The notes under the pieces: model-generated
The model's input: only the letters and a program-made list of their open reading frames with translations
Databases searched by the model: none
Told to the model about the DNA's origin: nothing
Shown: piece by piece, positions 17,452 to 26,597 of the stretch
Layout: each line of letters starts with the position of its first letter
Position numbering within the stretch: position 1 is the stretch's first letter
NCBI GenBank assembly: GCA_023425645.1
Contig: JAFACG010000050.1
Span: 62,001-126,000 of the forward strand
DNA: 64,000 bases
Direction: 5' to 3'
Source: Pseudomonadota bacterium
GTDB lineage: Bacteria; Pseudomonadota; Gammaproteobacteria; Burkholderiales; Burkholderiaceae_B
Translations under genes and position numbers: made by a program

Positions 17452-18450
17452 ATGCGTCACGTATTCAAAAAAACAGGCAAGAAAACGTCCTTGGCGCTGA
17501 CCGCCGCCGCGGCCATGTGCGCCATGCTGGCCAGTCCGCTGCCGGCCAGCGCGCAGCAGAAGTTCGTGAGCATCGGCACGGGCGGGGTGACCGGCGTGTA
17601 CTACGCGGCCGGCGGCGCCATCTGCCGGCTGGTGAACAAGGACCGCTCCGATCACGGCGTGCGCTGCTCGGTCGAATCCACGGGCGGCTCGGTGTTCAAC
17701 GTGAACACCATCAAGGCCAAGGAGCTGGACCTGGGCGTGGTGCAGTCGGACGTGGGCTACAACGCCTACAACGGCGAAGGCCAGTTCAAGGACGCCGGTG
17801 CCTTCAAGAAGCTTCGTTCGGTCTTCTCCATCCACCCCGAGCCCTTCACGGTTCTGTCGCGCAAGGAAGCCAACATCCAGAAGTTCGAGGACTTCAAGGG
17901 CAAGCGCTTCAACGTGGGCAACCCCGGCTCGGGCACCCGCGCCTCCATGGACCAGTTGCTGCAGGCCATGGGCCTGGACAACAGCTTCTTCTCGCTGGCC
18001 TCCGAGCTGCGCCCCGACGAGCACGGCCCGGCCCTGTGCGACGGCAAGATCGACGGCTTCATCTACGGCGTGGGCCACCCCTCGGCCAACATCCAGGACC
18101 CCACCACGTCCTGCGGCGCCAAGCTCGTGCCCCTGACCGGCGCGGCGGTGGACAAGCTGGTGGAAACCTATCCCTACTACGCCAAGGCAACCATCCCCGG
18201 CGGCCTGTACCCCAACAATCCCGACGATACCCAGACCTACGGCGTGCTGGCCACCTTCGTCACCTCGGAAGACGTGCCGGACGAAGCGGTCTACACCGTG
18301 GTCAAGGCCGTGTTCGACAACTTCGACGACTTCAAGCGCCTGCATCCGGCGTTTGCCAACCTGAAGAAGGAAGACATGGTCAAGAACGGCCTGTCGGCTC
18401 CGCTGCATCCCGGCGCGGAGAAGTACTTCAAGGAAAAAGGGCTGCTGTAA
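17452..18450 (+). CDS. TAXI family TRAP transporter solute receptor
   Basis: A 332-residue periplasmic binding protein of the TRAP-associated immunogenic (TAXI) type. The signal peptide covers residues 1-33 (ending PASAQQ) and is followed by the family hallmark [19 protein letters not shown]. Later the [18 protein letters not shown] block is also typical. The ligand class is often glutamate or other dicarboxylates, but it cannot be fixed here. GGAGAG-like bases directly before ATG 17452 support the start. The fused TRAP permease follows after 170 nt that contain several hairpins, as is usual where receptor mRNA must exceed permease mRNA. Confidence 0.94.
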   Translation: MRHVFKKTGKKTSLALTAAAAMCAMLASPLPASAQQKFVSIGTGGVTGVYYAAGGAICRLVNKDRSDHGVRCSVESTGGSVFNVNTIKAKELDLGVVQSDVGYNAYNGEGQFKDAGAFKKLRSVFSIHPEPFTVLSRKEANIQKFEDFKGKRFNVGNPGSGTRASMDQLLQAMGLDNSFFSLASELRPDEHGPALCDGKIDGFIYGVGHPSANIQDPTTSCGAKLVPLTGAAVDKLVETYPYYAKATIPGGLYPNNPDDTQTYGVLATFVTSEDVPDEAVYTVVKAVFDNFDDFKRLHPAFANLKKEDMVKNGLSAPLHPGAEKYFKEKGLL

Positions 18451-18463
18451 GTCCGCGTTGCCG

Positions 18464-18572
18464 CCGACCGGTTCAGGCCGGTCGGGGCAGGCGTGCCGGG
18501 CCGCTGCGGCGGCCTGCCTGAACCAGGACCGTCCCTTCGGACGGTCTTCCTGATCGGGCGCCCGCGGGCGCC
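18464..18572 (+). promoter_or_regulatory. Hairpin array between TAXI receptor and TRAP permease
   Basis: The gap holds several perfect dyads: CCGACCGG/CCGGTCGG (18464-18485), GGCAGGC/GCCTGCC (18486-18518), GACCGTCC/GGACGGTC with loop CTTC (18527-18546), and the 16-bp palindrome GGCGCCCGCGGGCGCC (18557-18572). None ends in a T-run. They probably stabilise the upstream receptor mRNA or attenuate readthrough into the permease. Confidence 0.6.
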
Positions 18573-18620
18573 GGTCCGGCCCGACCGGATCAAGAGCCAG
18601 GCTTTCCTGGAGACGAAGCG

Positions 18621-21275
18621 ATGACACGACAAGAACACAAAGAAGCAGGGCCCGACCTGGCCCTGACACAGAACGAGACGGCCGAGCTGGAACAGCTGGT
18701 CGCCGATGTGGACCGGGGCGGCCGCTCCGTGGCCGGCGTCGCCGGCATGATCCTGTTCCTGACCGCCGTGGGCTGGTCCCTGTTCCAGCTCTGGTATGCC
18801 TCGCCCATACCCTTCGCCCTGAACCTGGGCATTTTCAATGACACCGAGGCGCGCGCCCTGCACCTGGGCATCGCCATGTTCCTGGCCTACCTGGCTTATC
18901 CGGCGCGCAAGAAATCCGCCCGCGACCGCATCCCGGTGCACGACTGGCTGCTGGCGCTGGTCGCGGCCTTCTGCGGCTCCTACCTGTTCTTCTTCTACAA
19001 GGAACTGGCCATGCGGCCGGGCATTCCCACCACCATGGACGTGGTGGTGGCCAGCGCCGGCCTGGTGCTGCTGCTGGAAGCCACGCGCCGCTCGCTGGGC
19101 GCGCCCATGGCCGTGCTCGCGGTGATCTTCATCGCCTACATCTTCCTGGGCCCCTGGCTGCCCGATGCGCTCTCGCATCGCGGCGCCTCCCTGGAGCGCC
19201 TGGTCTCGCACATGTGGCTGACCACCGAGGGCGTCTACGGCGTGGCCCTGGGCGTGTCGGTGTCCTACATCTTCATCTTCGTGCTGCTGGGCTCTCTGCT
19301 GGACCGCTGCGGCGCGGGCAATTACATGATGCAGGTGTCCTTCGCCCTGCTGGGCCACCTGCGCGGCGGTCCGGCTAAGGTGGCCGTGGTGTCCTCGGCG
19401 GTGAACGGCATCGTGTCGGCCTCGTCGGTGGCCAACGTGGTCACGGGCGGCATCTTCACCATTCCGCTGATGAAAAAGGCGGGTTACGGCGGCATCCGCG
19501 CCGGCGCCATCGAAACCGCCTCGTCCGTGAACGGCCAGATCATGCCGCCGGTGATGGGCGCGGCGGCCTTCCTGATGATCGAATACGTCGGCATTCCCTA
19601 CACCGACATCATCCGCCACGCCTTGCTGCCGGCCGTGATTTCCTACATCGCCCTGTTCTACATCGTGCACCTGGAGGCGCTCAAGCTGGGCATCAAGCCC
19701 ATGATGGGTTCGGGCGCGCCCAGGACCATGGGTCAGAAACTGGCCGGCTGGGGCATGGGCATCGCCGGCACGCTCATCGTGATGGGCCTGGTGTACTGGA
19801 TAGGCGTGGGCGTGCAGGCGGTGGCCGGCGAGGCGGCGATCTGGATCCTGCTGTTCCTGCTGCTGGTCCTGTACGTGTTCCTGCTGGGCGTGGCGGCGCG
19901 CCACGACGACCTGCCCACCGATATCAACGTGACCAATCCGGTGCGTCCCGAACCCTGGCCCACCGTGCGGGCCGGCCTGTATTACCTGATCCCGATCGGC
20001 ATCCTGGTCTGGTGCCTGACGGTGGAGATGATGTCCGCCGGCCTGTCCGCCTTCTGGGCGGTGATGGCCATGCTGTTCCAGATGGTCACCCAGCGGCCGC
20101 TGATCGCCTGGTTCCGCAAGCAGGCGCTGGCCGAGCCCGCCCGTCAGGGGCTGCGCGAAGCCGTGGTCGGCCTGCAGGAAGGCGCGCGCAACATGGTGGG
20201 CATAGGCATCGCCTGCGGCACGGCCGGCCTGATCGTGGGCGCCATCACCCTGACGGGCCTGGGCCTGCGCATGACGGCCTTCGTGGAACTGGTCTCCATG
20301 GGCAATGTGCTGGCCATGCTGTTCTTCACGGCGGCGGTCTGCCTGATTCTGGGGCTGGGCATGCCCACCACGGCCAACTACATTCTGATGGCCACGCTGA
20401 TGGCGCCCGTGGTGGTGGAGCTGGGCGCGCAGAGCGGCATGGTGATCCCGCTGATCGCCGTGCACATGTTCGTGTTCTATTACGGCATCATGGCGGACAT
20501 CACTCCGCCGGTCGGCCTGGCCACCTTCGCGGCGGCCGCCATCTCGGGCGAGGACCCCATCAAGACCGGCATCCAGGGCGTGACCTACGCGCTGCGCACG
20601 GCCGTGCTGCCCTTCATGTTCATCTTCAACCCCATGCTGCTGCTGATCGGCATACACAGCACCTGGGAGCTGATCCTGGTGGTGGTGGGCGCCACGGCGG
20701 CCTCCATGGCGTTTGCAGCGGCCACCATGCGCTGGTTCCGCATCCGCGCGACCTGGCTGGAAGTGGTCCTGCTGCTGCTGGTGACCTTCATGCTGTTCCG
20801 TCCTGACTGGTTCATGGACCACGCCACTGAAAAGTACCAGAACCGTCCGCCCGCGGAGCTGATGCAGGTCGTCGAGCAACTGCCGCCCGGCGCCAACCTG
20901 GTGGTGCAACTGGCCGGCATGAACCTGGAAGGCGACGAACTGCAGAAGACGGTGGCCGTGGCGGTGCCCGGCCTGCCAGAAGGCGACACGTCCACCGGCC
21001 TGGCGGCGGCCACCAAGCGCCTGTCCATGGCCGGCCTGACGGTCATGGCCTTCGGCGACACGGCCCAGATCGCTTCGGTGTCCTTCGGCAGCCCGGCGCG
21101 CCGCGCAGGATGGGAGCAGGGCTGGGACATCCAGCAGGTCAAGGTGCCGAATCCGGACCGGCCGTCCGAGTTCTGGTTCTTCATCCCGGCCTTCCTGATC
21201 CTGGCCTGGCTGTGGGTGCGCCAGGGCGCGCGCATGCGTCGCATTCCAGCCGGGCGAGCCGCCGTCCCGGCGTGA
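18621..21275 (+). CDS. TRAP transporter permease, fused 4TM/12TM with C-terminal DUF3394
   Basis: An 884-residue fused DctQM-type permease that imports the TAXI receptor's ligand using an ion gradient. The N-terminal part (about 40-150) holds the small-subunit helices. The large DctM-like domain (about 150-640) reads SAVNGIVSASSVANVVTGGIFTIP in two halves split by variable loops, with ASSVNGQIMPPVMGAAAFL and LGLGMPTTANYILMATL. After about residue 735 comes a soluble DUF3394-type module that includes a PDZ-like SFGSPARRAGWEQGWDI and ends in one more membrane helix. TGGAGA lies before ATG 18621. A terminator follows at 21337. Confidence 0.94.
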   Translation: MTRQEHKEAGPDLALTQNETAELEQLVADVDRGGRSVAGVAGMILFLTAVGWSLFQLWYASPIPFALNLGIFNDTEARALHLGIAMFLAYLAYPARKKSARDRIPVHDWLLALVAAFCGSYLFFFYKELAMRPGIPTTMDVVVASAGLVLLLEATRRSLGAPMAVLAVIFIAYIFLGPWLPDALSHRGASLERLVSHMWLTTEGVYGVALGVSVSYIFIFVLLGSLLDRCGAGNYMMQVSFALLGHLRGGPAKVAVVSSAVNGIVSASSVANVVTGGIFTIPLMKKAGYGGIRAGAIETASSVNGQIMPPVMGAAAFLMIEYVGIPYTDIIRHALLPAVISYIALFYIVHLEALKLGIKPMMGSGAPRTMGQKLAGWGMGIAGTLIVMGLVYWIGVGVQAVAGEAAIWILLFLLLVLYVFLLGVAARHDDLPTDINVTNPVRPEPWPTVRAGLYYLIPIGILVWCLTVEMMSAGLSAFWAVMAMLFQMVTQRPLIAWFRKQALAEPARQGLREAVVGLQEGARNMVGIGIACGTAGLIVGAITLTGLGLRMTAFVELVSMGNVLAMLFFTAAVCLILGLGMPTTANYILMATLMAPVVVELGAQSGMVIPLIAVHMFVFYYGIMADITPPVGLATFAAAAISGEDPIKTGIQGVTYALRTAVLPFMFIFNPMLLLIGIHSTWELILVVVGATAASMAFAAATMRWFRIRATWLEVVLLLLVTFMLFRPDWFMDHATEKYQNRPPAELMQVVEQLPPGANLVVQLAGMNLEGDELQKTVAVAVPGLPEGDTSTGLAAATKRLSMAGLTVMAFGDTAQIASVSFGSPARRAGWEQGWDIQQVKVPNPDRPSEFWFFIPAFLILAWLWVRQGARMRRIPAGRAAVPA

Positions 21276-21336
21276 TAGAGCGCCGCAGCCCGCCTTCGGG
21301 CCCGCTGCGGTAGTAAACTATCCGGCACGGATTCTC

Positions 21337-21371
21337 CGGCCCGCCAGCGCGGCGGGCCGTTTCTTTGTTTT
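21337..21371 (+). terminator. Rho-independent terminator of TRAP operon
   Basis: A 9-bp stem, CGGCCCGCC/GGCGGGCCG, with a 5-nt loop is followed by TTTCTTTGTTTT. It lies between the permease and the pseudouridine synthase gene. Confidence 0.88.
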
Positions 21372-21379
21372 GACCAAAC

Positions 21380-22348
21380 ATGAATGTGAACAAAGCCCGG
21401 CCGCCCGTGCCGGCGCGCGACGGCGTGACGCCCAGCAAGGTCTGGTGCCCGCGCGGTCCCTGGCGCACGCTGGATGATTTCCTGCTGGAACGCTTTCCCC
21501 ACGTCAGCCCCGCGCTGCTGCGCGAGCGCCTGGCGCGCGGCGACATCCTGGACGGCGAAGGCCGCGTGCAGCAGTCCGGCTCGCATTATCAGCCCGACCG
21601 CTGGCTCTGGTACTTCCGCATGGTGGAGGACGAGCGCCCCGTGCCTTTCGAGATGCCCATCCTGCATGCCGACGAGCGCCTGATCGCCGTGGACAAGCCG
21701 CATTTCCTGGCGACCACGCCGGGCGGACGCTATCTGCTGGAGACGGCGCTCACGCGGGTGCGCCGCCATTTCGGCGAGGACGGCATCTCCCCCTTGCACC
21801 GCCTGGACAGGGAGACGGCCGGCATTCTGCTGTTCTGCCGCGACCCGGCCTTGCGCGGCGCCTACCAGTCCCTGTTCCAGCAGGGCCGCGTGGACAAGGA
21901 ATATGAAGCCGTCGCGCCTTTTCTGGATCTGCCGGCCGACGGCCGCACCTACGCCAGCCGCATGGAGGAAGTGCCCGGCCTGTTCGTGATGCGCGAGGCG
22001 GAGGGCGAACCCAACAGCCGCACGGACATCGTGCGCGAGCGCGACTGGGTCGACGAACAGGGCCGCCGCCTGGCCTTGTACCGGCTGCGGCCCCACAGCG
22101 GGCGCAAGCATCAGTTGCGCCTGCACATGAGCAGCCTGGGCGCGCCCATCCTGAATGATGTGTTCTATCCCGAATTGCTGCCGCCGCGCGAGGACGACGA
22201 CTTCGATCAGCCTCTGCAATTGCTGGCGCGGCATATCGCCTTCATCGATCCGGTCAGCGGGCAGGAGCGCTGCTTCAGCAGCCGCCGTCGCCTGGACCGC
22301 GACGAAATGGCGCCGGCTTTTCCTGCCGCCGGGGCCGATCGGAACTAG
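21380..22348 (+). CDS. RluA-family pseudouridine synthase
   Basis: A 322-residue RNA uridine isomerase. An S4-like N-terminal region (about 25-75, LLRERLARGDILDGEGR) precedes the RluA catalytic domain. The signature PLHRLDRETAGILLFCRD carries the catalytic aspartate D143, and RPHSGRKHQLRLHM is the second family motif. The exact rRNA or tRNA target is not identifiable; it differs from RluC/RluD in its N-terminus. The stop codon overlaps the stop codon of the convergent asparaginase gene within the four bases CTAG (22345-22348). Confidence 0.9.
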   Translation: MNVNKARPPVPARDGVTPSKVWCPRGPWRTLDDFLLERFPHVSPALLRERLARGDILDGEGRVQQSGSHYQPDRWLWYFRMVEDERPVPFEMPILHADERLIAVDKPHFLATTPGGRYLLETALTRVRRHFGEDGISPLHRLDRETAGILLFCRDPALRGAYQSLFQQGRVDKEYEAVAPFLDLPADGRTYASRMEEVPGLFVMREAEGEPNSRTDIVRERDWVDEQGRRLALYRLRPHSGRKHQLRLHMSSLGAPILNDVFYPELLPPREDDDFDQPLQLLARHIAFIDPVSGQERCFSSRRRLDRDEMAPAFPAAGADRN

Positions 22349-23349
22349 TAGGTCTGGAAGACGTGCTGCAGTTCGGTTTCGTCGAGTTGCGCGGCCAGGC
22401 CCAGCATCAGCAGGATGCGCGCTTTCTGGGCAGGCAGCCAGTGGGCGGCGATGGTGTGGTGGTCCTGGTCGTAGGCGCTGTCGGTGACCGGGCCGGCGTG
22501 GATGCGCGAGGCCCGCACGCAGACCACGCCCAGGCGGTGCGCGCGGCTGACTCCTTCCAGGGCGCCGGGCGTCAGGCTGCCGTTGCCGGTGGCTGCCACC
22601 ACGATGCCGCGCACGCCGTTCTGGGCGGCGCTGCGGTACAGCTCGGCCAGCGTGTCCGGATGATCATAGAAGACCTGCACCCTGGGCAGCGCGGCCAGCC
22701 CGCGTACGTCGAAGCGGCTGTCCAGCGTGTGCGGCAGCAGGCAGCGCATGGCAAAGCGCGCCTGGCCGGCGGCGACCAGGCCCAGGGGGCCGGCGTCGGG
22801 CGAGCCGAAGGCGCTGGTCTGGGTGGTGTGCTGCTTGCTCAGGAAGCGGGCGCTGTGGATCTGGTCGTTCAGCAGCACCAGCACGCCCTGGCCCTGCGCC
22901 TGGGGAGCGCAGGCCGCGAGCACGGCGTTGTACAGGTTCAGCGGACCGTCCGCGCTCAGCGCCGAAGCCGGACGCATGGCCGCGGTCAGGACCACGGGCT
23001 TGCGGGTCTTGAGCGTCAGGTGCAGGAAGAAGGCGCTTTCCTCCAGCGTGTCCGTGCCGTGGGTCAGCACCACGCCGTCCAGGTCCGGGCGGGCCAGCAA
23101 TTCATTGAGTTTCCGGGACAGCTCCAGCAACATGAGCGAGCTCATGGCGCGGCTGTCCACATTGAAGATCTGATGGCATTCCAGCTCGGCCAGGTCCTGT
23201 ATCTCGGGCACGGCATGCAGCAGGGCGTGCACGCCTTCGGTGATGTCGTAGTCGGTCAGGCCCGTGCTGGACTGCGTGGTGGCGGCGATGGTGCCGCCCG
23301 TGCCCACCAGGGCCAGTCTTGGACGGGACGCGCTGGGCTTGGCGGTCAT
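22345..23349 (-). CDS. L-asparaginase, cytoplasmic
   Basis: A 334-residue amidohydrolase that converts asparagine to aspartate and ammonia. Both active-site motifs are present: GTGGTIA with the nucleophile T20, and VVLTHGTDTLEES with T99-D100. No signal peptide is present, so unlike classical type II enzymes it should act in the cytoplasm on imported substrate. Its ATG begins 2 nt after the stop of an amino-acid ABC permease gene, so the two are translationally linked. The family also contains glutaminase-asparaginases, and glutamine may be a substrate. Confidence 0.92.
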   Translation of the reverse strand: MTAKPSASRPRLALVGTGGTIAATTQSSTGLTDYDITEGVHALLHAVPEIQDLAELECHQIFNVDSRAMSSLMLLELSRKLNELLARPDLDGVVLTHGTDTLEESAFFLHLTLKTRKPVVLTAAMRPASALSADGPLNLYNAVLAACAPQAQGQGVLVLLNDQIHSARFLSKQHTTQTSAFGSPDAGPLGLVAAGQARFAMRCLLPHTLDSRFDVRGLAALPRVQVFYDHPDTLAELYRSAAQNGVRGIVVAATGNGSLTPGALEGVSRAHRLGVVCVRASRIHAGPVTDSAYDQDHHTIAAHWLPAQKARILLMLGLAAQLDETELQHVFQTY

Positions 23350-23351
23350 GG

Positions 23352-24035
23352 TCAGCGGCGTACTTTCAGCCAGCGTTCCACCAGGTGGACGCCGGACAGC
23401 AGGGTGAAGTTGATCAGCAGGTACAGCAGGCCCGCGATCACGAAGGTTTCAATGATGGCGTAGTTCTGGTTCATCAGCCGCTTGGCGTGGCCGGTCAGGT
23501 CCATCACCGCGATGGTGGAAGCCAGGCTGGTGCCCTTGATGGCCAGCACGATCTCGTTGCTGTAGGCGGGCAGGGCCTGGCGTATGGCCAGCGGAAAGGC
23601 CACGCGGCGAAAGCGCGTCCAGGCCGACATGCCGATGGCCTTGGCGGCTTCGATCTGGCCGGTGGGGATGGCCTGGAAGCCGCCCCGGAATACTTCGCCC
23701 ACGTAGGCGCCGCTGTTCAGGCCTATGGCCAGGATGGCGCAGCGCATGCCGTCGCTGAACAGCCACCACAGGGCGGGAGAATGGCGCACGAAAGGCAGGG
23801 TGCCCACGCCGTAGTACAGCAGAAACAGCTGCACCAGCAAGGGAGTGCCGCGAAACAGCGTGCTGTAGCCGAAGGCGAAGCCTTGCAGGGCGCGGTTGCC
23901 CGATTGGCGCATCAGCGCCAGCGACAGGCCCACGGCCAGCGACAGCACGATGCCCCACAGGCCGATGTAGACGCTCAGGCCAAAACCCTTGAACAGGGTC
24001 TGCAGCGTGGTGGTGAACAGGTCCAGGTCTATCAT
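23352..24035 (-). CDS. Polar amino-acid ABC transporter permease (HisM-type)
   Basis: A 227-residue inner-membrane permease with about five helices. The EAA loop that contacts the ATPase reads GQIEAAKAIGMSAWTRFRRV. It belongs with the second permease (24032-24745), receptor (24764) and ATPase (25665) genes. Its ATG overlaps the stop of the second permease by 4 bases, and asparaginase follows 2 nt after its stop. The subfamily is the His/Lys/Arg/Orn and Glu/Asn group. Confidence 0.92.
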   Translation of the reverse strand: MIDLDLFTTTLQTLFKGFGLSVYIGLWGIVLSLAVGLSLALMRQSGNRALQGFAFGYSTLFRGTPLLVQLFLLYYGVGTLPFVRHSPALWWLFSDGMRCAILAIGLNSGAYVGEVFRGGFQAIPTGQIEAAKAIGMSAWTRFRRVAFPLAIRQALPAYSNEIVLAIKGTSLASTIAVMDLTGHAKRLMNQNYAIIETFVIAGLLYLLINFTLLSGVHLVERWLKVRR

Positions 24036-24745
24036 GCCCGGGCCCTCATGCCTTTGCCGGTGTAGCGTTCGGCCAGCACGAACAGCGCCTGGCTGAGCGC
24101 GCCGATCAGGAAGTACAGCACCCCGGCGATCAGGTACATGGCCATGGGCTCGCGGGTGCTGGCCGCGCCCAGGGTGGCCGCGCGCATGATCTCCACCAGC
24201 CCCACCAGGGAGATCAGGGCGGTGTCCTTCAGGGCGGTCTGCCAGACGTTGTTGGCGCCGGGCAGGGCGTACCAGAACATCTGCGGCAGGATGATGCGCT
24301 TCAGGCGCATCCAGGCCGGCATGCCGATGGCCTTGGCGGCTTCGATCTGGCCCTCGGGGATGGCCTGCAGGGCGCCGCGAAAGACTTCCACGCTATAGGA
24401 GCCGGCGATCAGGCCTATGGCCAGCACGCCGACCAGCGCCGGGAACCAGCGCGTCATGGCGTCTTCCCAGCGCATCAGGTCGGCCAGGTCCGACATGGCC
24501 TGGACCGATCCGAAGAACAGCAGGTAGATGATGAGCAGCTCGGGGATGCTGCGCACCACCGTGGTGTACAGGCTGACCAGCCCGCGCAGCCAGCGCGGGC
24601 CGGAGGTCTTGATGCTGGCTCCCGTTATGCCGATGACCACGCCCAGCGCCATGCCCAGAATGGATATGACCAGCGTCATCATCACGCCGCGCAGGAACAT
24701 CCAGCCCCAGCCCTCGCGCAGCACGTTGAAAATGGTGTCTAGCAT
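24032..24745 (-). CDS. Polar amino-acid ABC transporter permease (HisQ-type)
   Basis: A 237-residue permease paired with the HisM-type protein. The EAA loop GQIEAAKAIGMPAWMRLKRI is nearly the same as in its partner, as in heterodimeric amino-acid permeases. ATG 24745 is used; a TTG one codon earlier is less likely. It starts 18 nt after the receptor gene stop and overlaps the next permease by 4 bases. Confidence 0.92.
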   Translation of the reverse strand: MLDTIFNVLREGWGWMFLRGVMMTLVISILGMALGVVIGITGASIKTSGPRWLRGLVSLYTTVVRSIPELLIIYLLFFGSVQAMSDLADLMRWEDAMTRWFPALVGVLAIGLIAGSYSVEVFRGALQAIPEGQIEAAKAIGMPAWMRLKRIILPQMFWYALPGANNVWQTALKDTALISLVGLVEIMRAATLGAASTREPMAMYLIAGVLYFLIGALSQALFVLAERYTGKGMRARA

Positions 24746-24763
24746 CAAGTGGTGCTTCTCGGA

Positions 24764-25573
24764 TTATTTCTTGCAGATCTCGTAGTTGGAGATGTCGATG
24801 TCGAACCACTTCTCGCTGGAGGACTTGATGGTGCCGTCTTCGATCAGCTTGCACAGGGCGGCGTCCACCTTGGCCTTGAGTTCGGCGTTGCCCTTGTGGA
24901 TGCCCACGGCGATGCCGTAGCCCAGCGTTTCAGGATCGGACGAGCCCTTGATCACCAGCTTGGACAGCGCGAAGTTCTCCTCGCCCACCTTGTGCAGGAA
25001 CTTGGACTGCGAGGTCAGGTCGGCGAAGGTGCCGTCCAGGCGGCCGGCGTCCAGGTCGATCTGCATCTGGTCCAGCGTGTCGTAGTTCTTGACCGTGGTC
25101 TTGGGGGCCATCTTGCTCAGGTAGGCGCCGTGCGTGGTGCCGCCCTGCACGCCGATGGTCTTGCCGGCCAGGCCGTCGAAAATGGTCTGTTCCTTGTCGG
25201 CGTTGACCAGGTCGCTCTTCTTGGGCAGCACGAAGATCGCGTCCTCCACGGCGTAGGGGATGCTGAAGCTGATGCGCTTGGCGCGCTCGGGCGTGTAGGA
25301 CATGCCCGAGATGATCAGGTCAAAGCGCTTGGCGTCCAGCGAAGGGATCAGGCTGTCGAAGGCCTGGACCACGAATTTGCAGTCGGCGCCCAGCTGCTTG
25401 CACAGGGCCTGGCCGACATCGGCGTCAAAGCCCGTGACCTTGCCGGCGGCATCCACCATGCTCCATGGGGGGTAGCCGCCTTCGGTGCCGATCTTCAGGG
25501 TGTCGGCCACGGCCGCCTGGCTGCCCAGCAGGGCCAGGCTGGCGCAGATCAGGGTCTTGCTGATGAATTTCAT
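24764..25573 (-). CDS. Amino-acid ABC transporter periplasmic receptor (ArgT/HisJ-like)
   Basis: A 269-residue receptor. The signal peptide (about 1-22, ending QAAVADT) is followed by LKIGTEGGYPPWSMVDAAGKV and GFDADVGQALCKQL, the ArgT/HisJ pattern. Four cysteines are present: two are close together early in the mature protein (near residues 52 and 59, LCKQLGADCKF) and two are near the C-terminus, so disulfides are possible. The exact ligand is uncertain; the co-located asparaginase and glutamate dehydrogenase genes argue for an acidic or amide amino acid as well as the basic ones usual for the family. It lies between the ATPase and permease genes. Confidence 0.92.
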   Translation of the reverse strand: MKFISKTLICASLALLGSQAAVADTLKIGTEGGYPPWSMVDAAGKVTGFDADVGQALCKQLGADCKFVVQAFDSLIPSLDAKRFDLIISGMSYTPERAKRISFSIPYAVEDAIFVLPKKSDLVNADKEQTIFDGLAGKTIGVQGGTTHGAYLSKMAPKTTVKNYDTLDQMQIDLDAGRLDGTFADLTSQSKFLHKVGEENFALSKLVIKGSSDPETLGYGIAVGIHKGNAELKAKVDAALCKLIEDGTIKSSSEKWFDIDISNYEICKK

Positions 25574-25664
25574 GGTCTGGCTCTCCTTTGTAGATGGGCT
25601 GGCGGCGGGCCGCGTGTGTCCGGGGCGCCGTCCCAGCCGGTGTCGTGTTGAGGAAGCAGTGATC

Positions 25665-26444
25665 TTACTGCATGGGCTGCAAAAATTGACGCAGGCGCTC
25701 CGAACGGGGCGCATCGAACAATTGCCGGGGCTGGCCGGATTCCTCGACCAGGCCGTTGTGCATGAAGACGGTCTGGCTGGAGACTTCGCGGGCGAAGTTC
25801 ATCTCGTGGGTGACCAGGATCATGGTGCGGCCTTCCTCGGCCAGCTGGCGGATGACGCGCAGCACCTCGCCGACCATCTCGGGGTCCAGGGCGGAGGTGG
25901 GTTCGTCGAACAGCAGCACGTCCGGGTCCATGGCCAGGGCGCGAGCGATGGCCACGCGCTGCTGCTGGCCGCCGGAGAGCTCGGCGGGATAGGCGTCGCA
26001 CTTGTTGCTCAGGCCCACCTTGGCCAGCAGCTCGCGCGCGTAGTCGGCGGCTTCGTGGGCGGGGCGGCGCTTGACGTGGACAGGCCCTTCGGTGACGTTC
26101 TGCAGCACCGTGCGGTGCGACCACAGGTTGAAATTCTGGAAGACCATGCCCAGCCGGGCGCGCACCTGTTCCAGCAGGCGGGGATCGTCGCTGACGCAGA
26201 TCCCCTTGCGGTTGCGATGGCTGCGCAGGATGTCGGCGCCGATCTGGACTTCGCCCTGGTCGGGTACGACCAGGTGGTTGACGCAGCGCAGCAGCGTGCT
26301 TTTGCCTGAGCCGGACGCACCGATGATGGACAGCACGTCGCCTTTATGAGCGCTGAGCGAAATGCCCTTGAGAACCTCGTTGCTGCCGAAGCGCTTGTGG
26401 ATGTCGCGTACTTGGACGGCCGCGTTCGTGTCAGTGTGGCTCAC
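25665..26444 (-). CDS. Amino-acid ABC transporter ATP-binding protein (HisP-type)
   Basis: A 259-residue ATPase. Walker A is GASGSGKST, the signature is LSGGQQQRVAIARAL, Walker B is VLLFDEPTSALDPE, and the switch histidine is in VTHEMNFA. An insertion reading GADILRSHRNRKGI before the Q-loop is normal for HisP-type proteins. The GTG at 26444 is chosen because AAGGAA (26451-26456) is about 7 nt before it; the GTG at 26450 touches that site directly. The gene is preceded by a large inverted repeat. Confidence 0.93.
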   Translation of the reverse strand: MSHTDTNAAVQVRDIHKRFGSNEVLKGISLSAHKGDVLSIIGASGSGKSTLLRCVNHLVVPDQGEVQIGADILRSHRNRKGICVSDDPRLLEQVRARLGMVFQNFNLWSHRTVLQNVTEGPVHVKRRPAHEAADYARELLAKVGLSNKCDAYPAELSGGQQQRVAIARALAMDPDVLLFDEPTSALDPEMVGEVLRVIRQLAEEGRTMILVTHEMNFAREVSSQTVFMHNGLVEESGQPRQLFDAPRSERLRQFLQPMQ

Positions 26445-26471
26445 AGGCACTTCCTTGCGGTCGAATGGAAA

Positions 26472-26530
26472 GGGGAAAGCGTTTCATACGGGTGTCATGT
26501 CGTGATTACCCCGATTTTAACGCTTTCCCC
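26472..26530 (-). promoter_or_regulatory. 12-bp inverted repeat in hisP leader
   Basis: GGGGAAAGCGTT (26472-26483) and AACGCTTTCCCC (26519-26530) are perfect 12-bp arms around a 35-nt loop with an inner CGGGT/ACCCCG pairing that needs one bulge. It lies 15 nt upstream of the hisP ribosome-binding site and downstream of gdhA. No T-run follows, so a structured leader or operator is more likely than a terminator. Confidence 0.5.
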
Positions 26531-26597
26531 GTCTTCAGGCCGTACAGGGTCTATCCCACCTTGCTAAAAAAGTAGTATAGACATTTAATACTGTGCC

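Noticed and set aside
18291..20909. 872-codon minus-strand open frame over the TRAP permease.
   Set aside because: It lies opposite an intact membrane protein, is full of His, Gln and Arg repeats, and has no family match.
26570..26597. Terminator for gdhA at the AGTAT/ATACT pair before a T-run.
   Set aside because: The stem is only 5 bp and A+T-rich; too weak to call.
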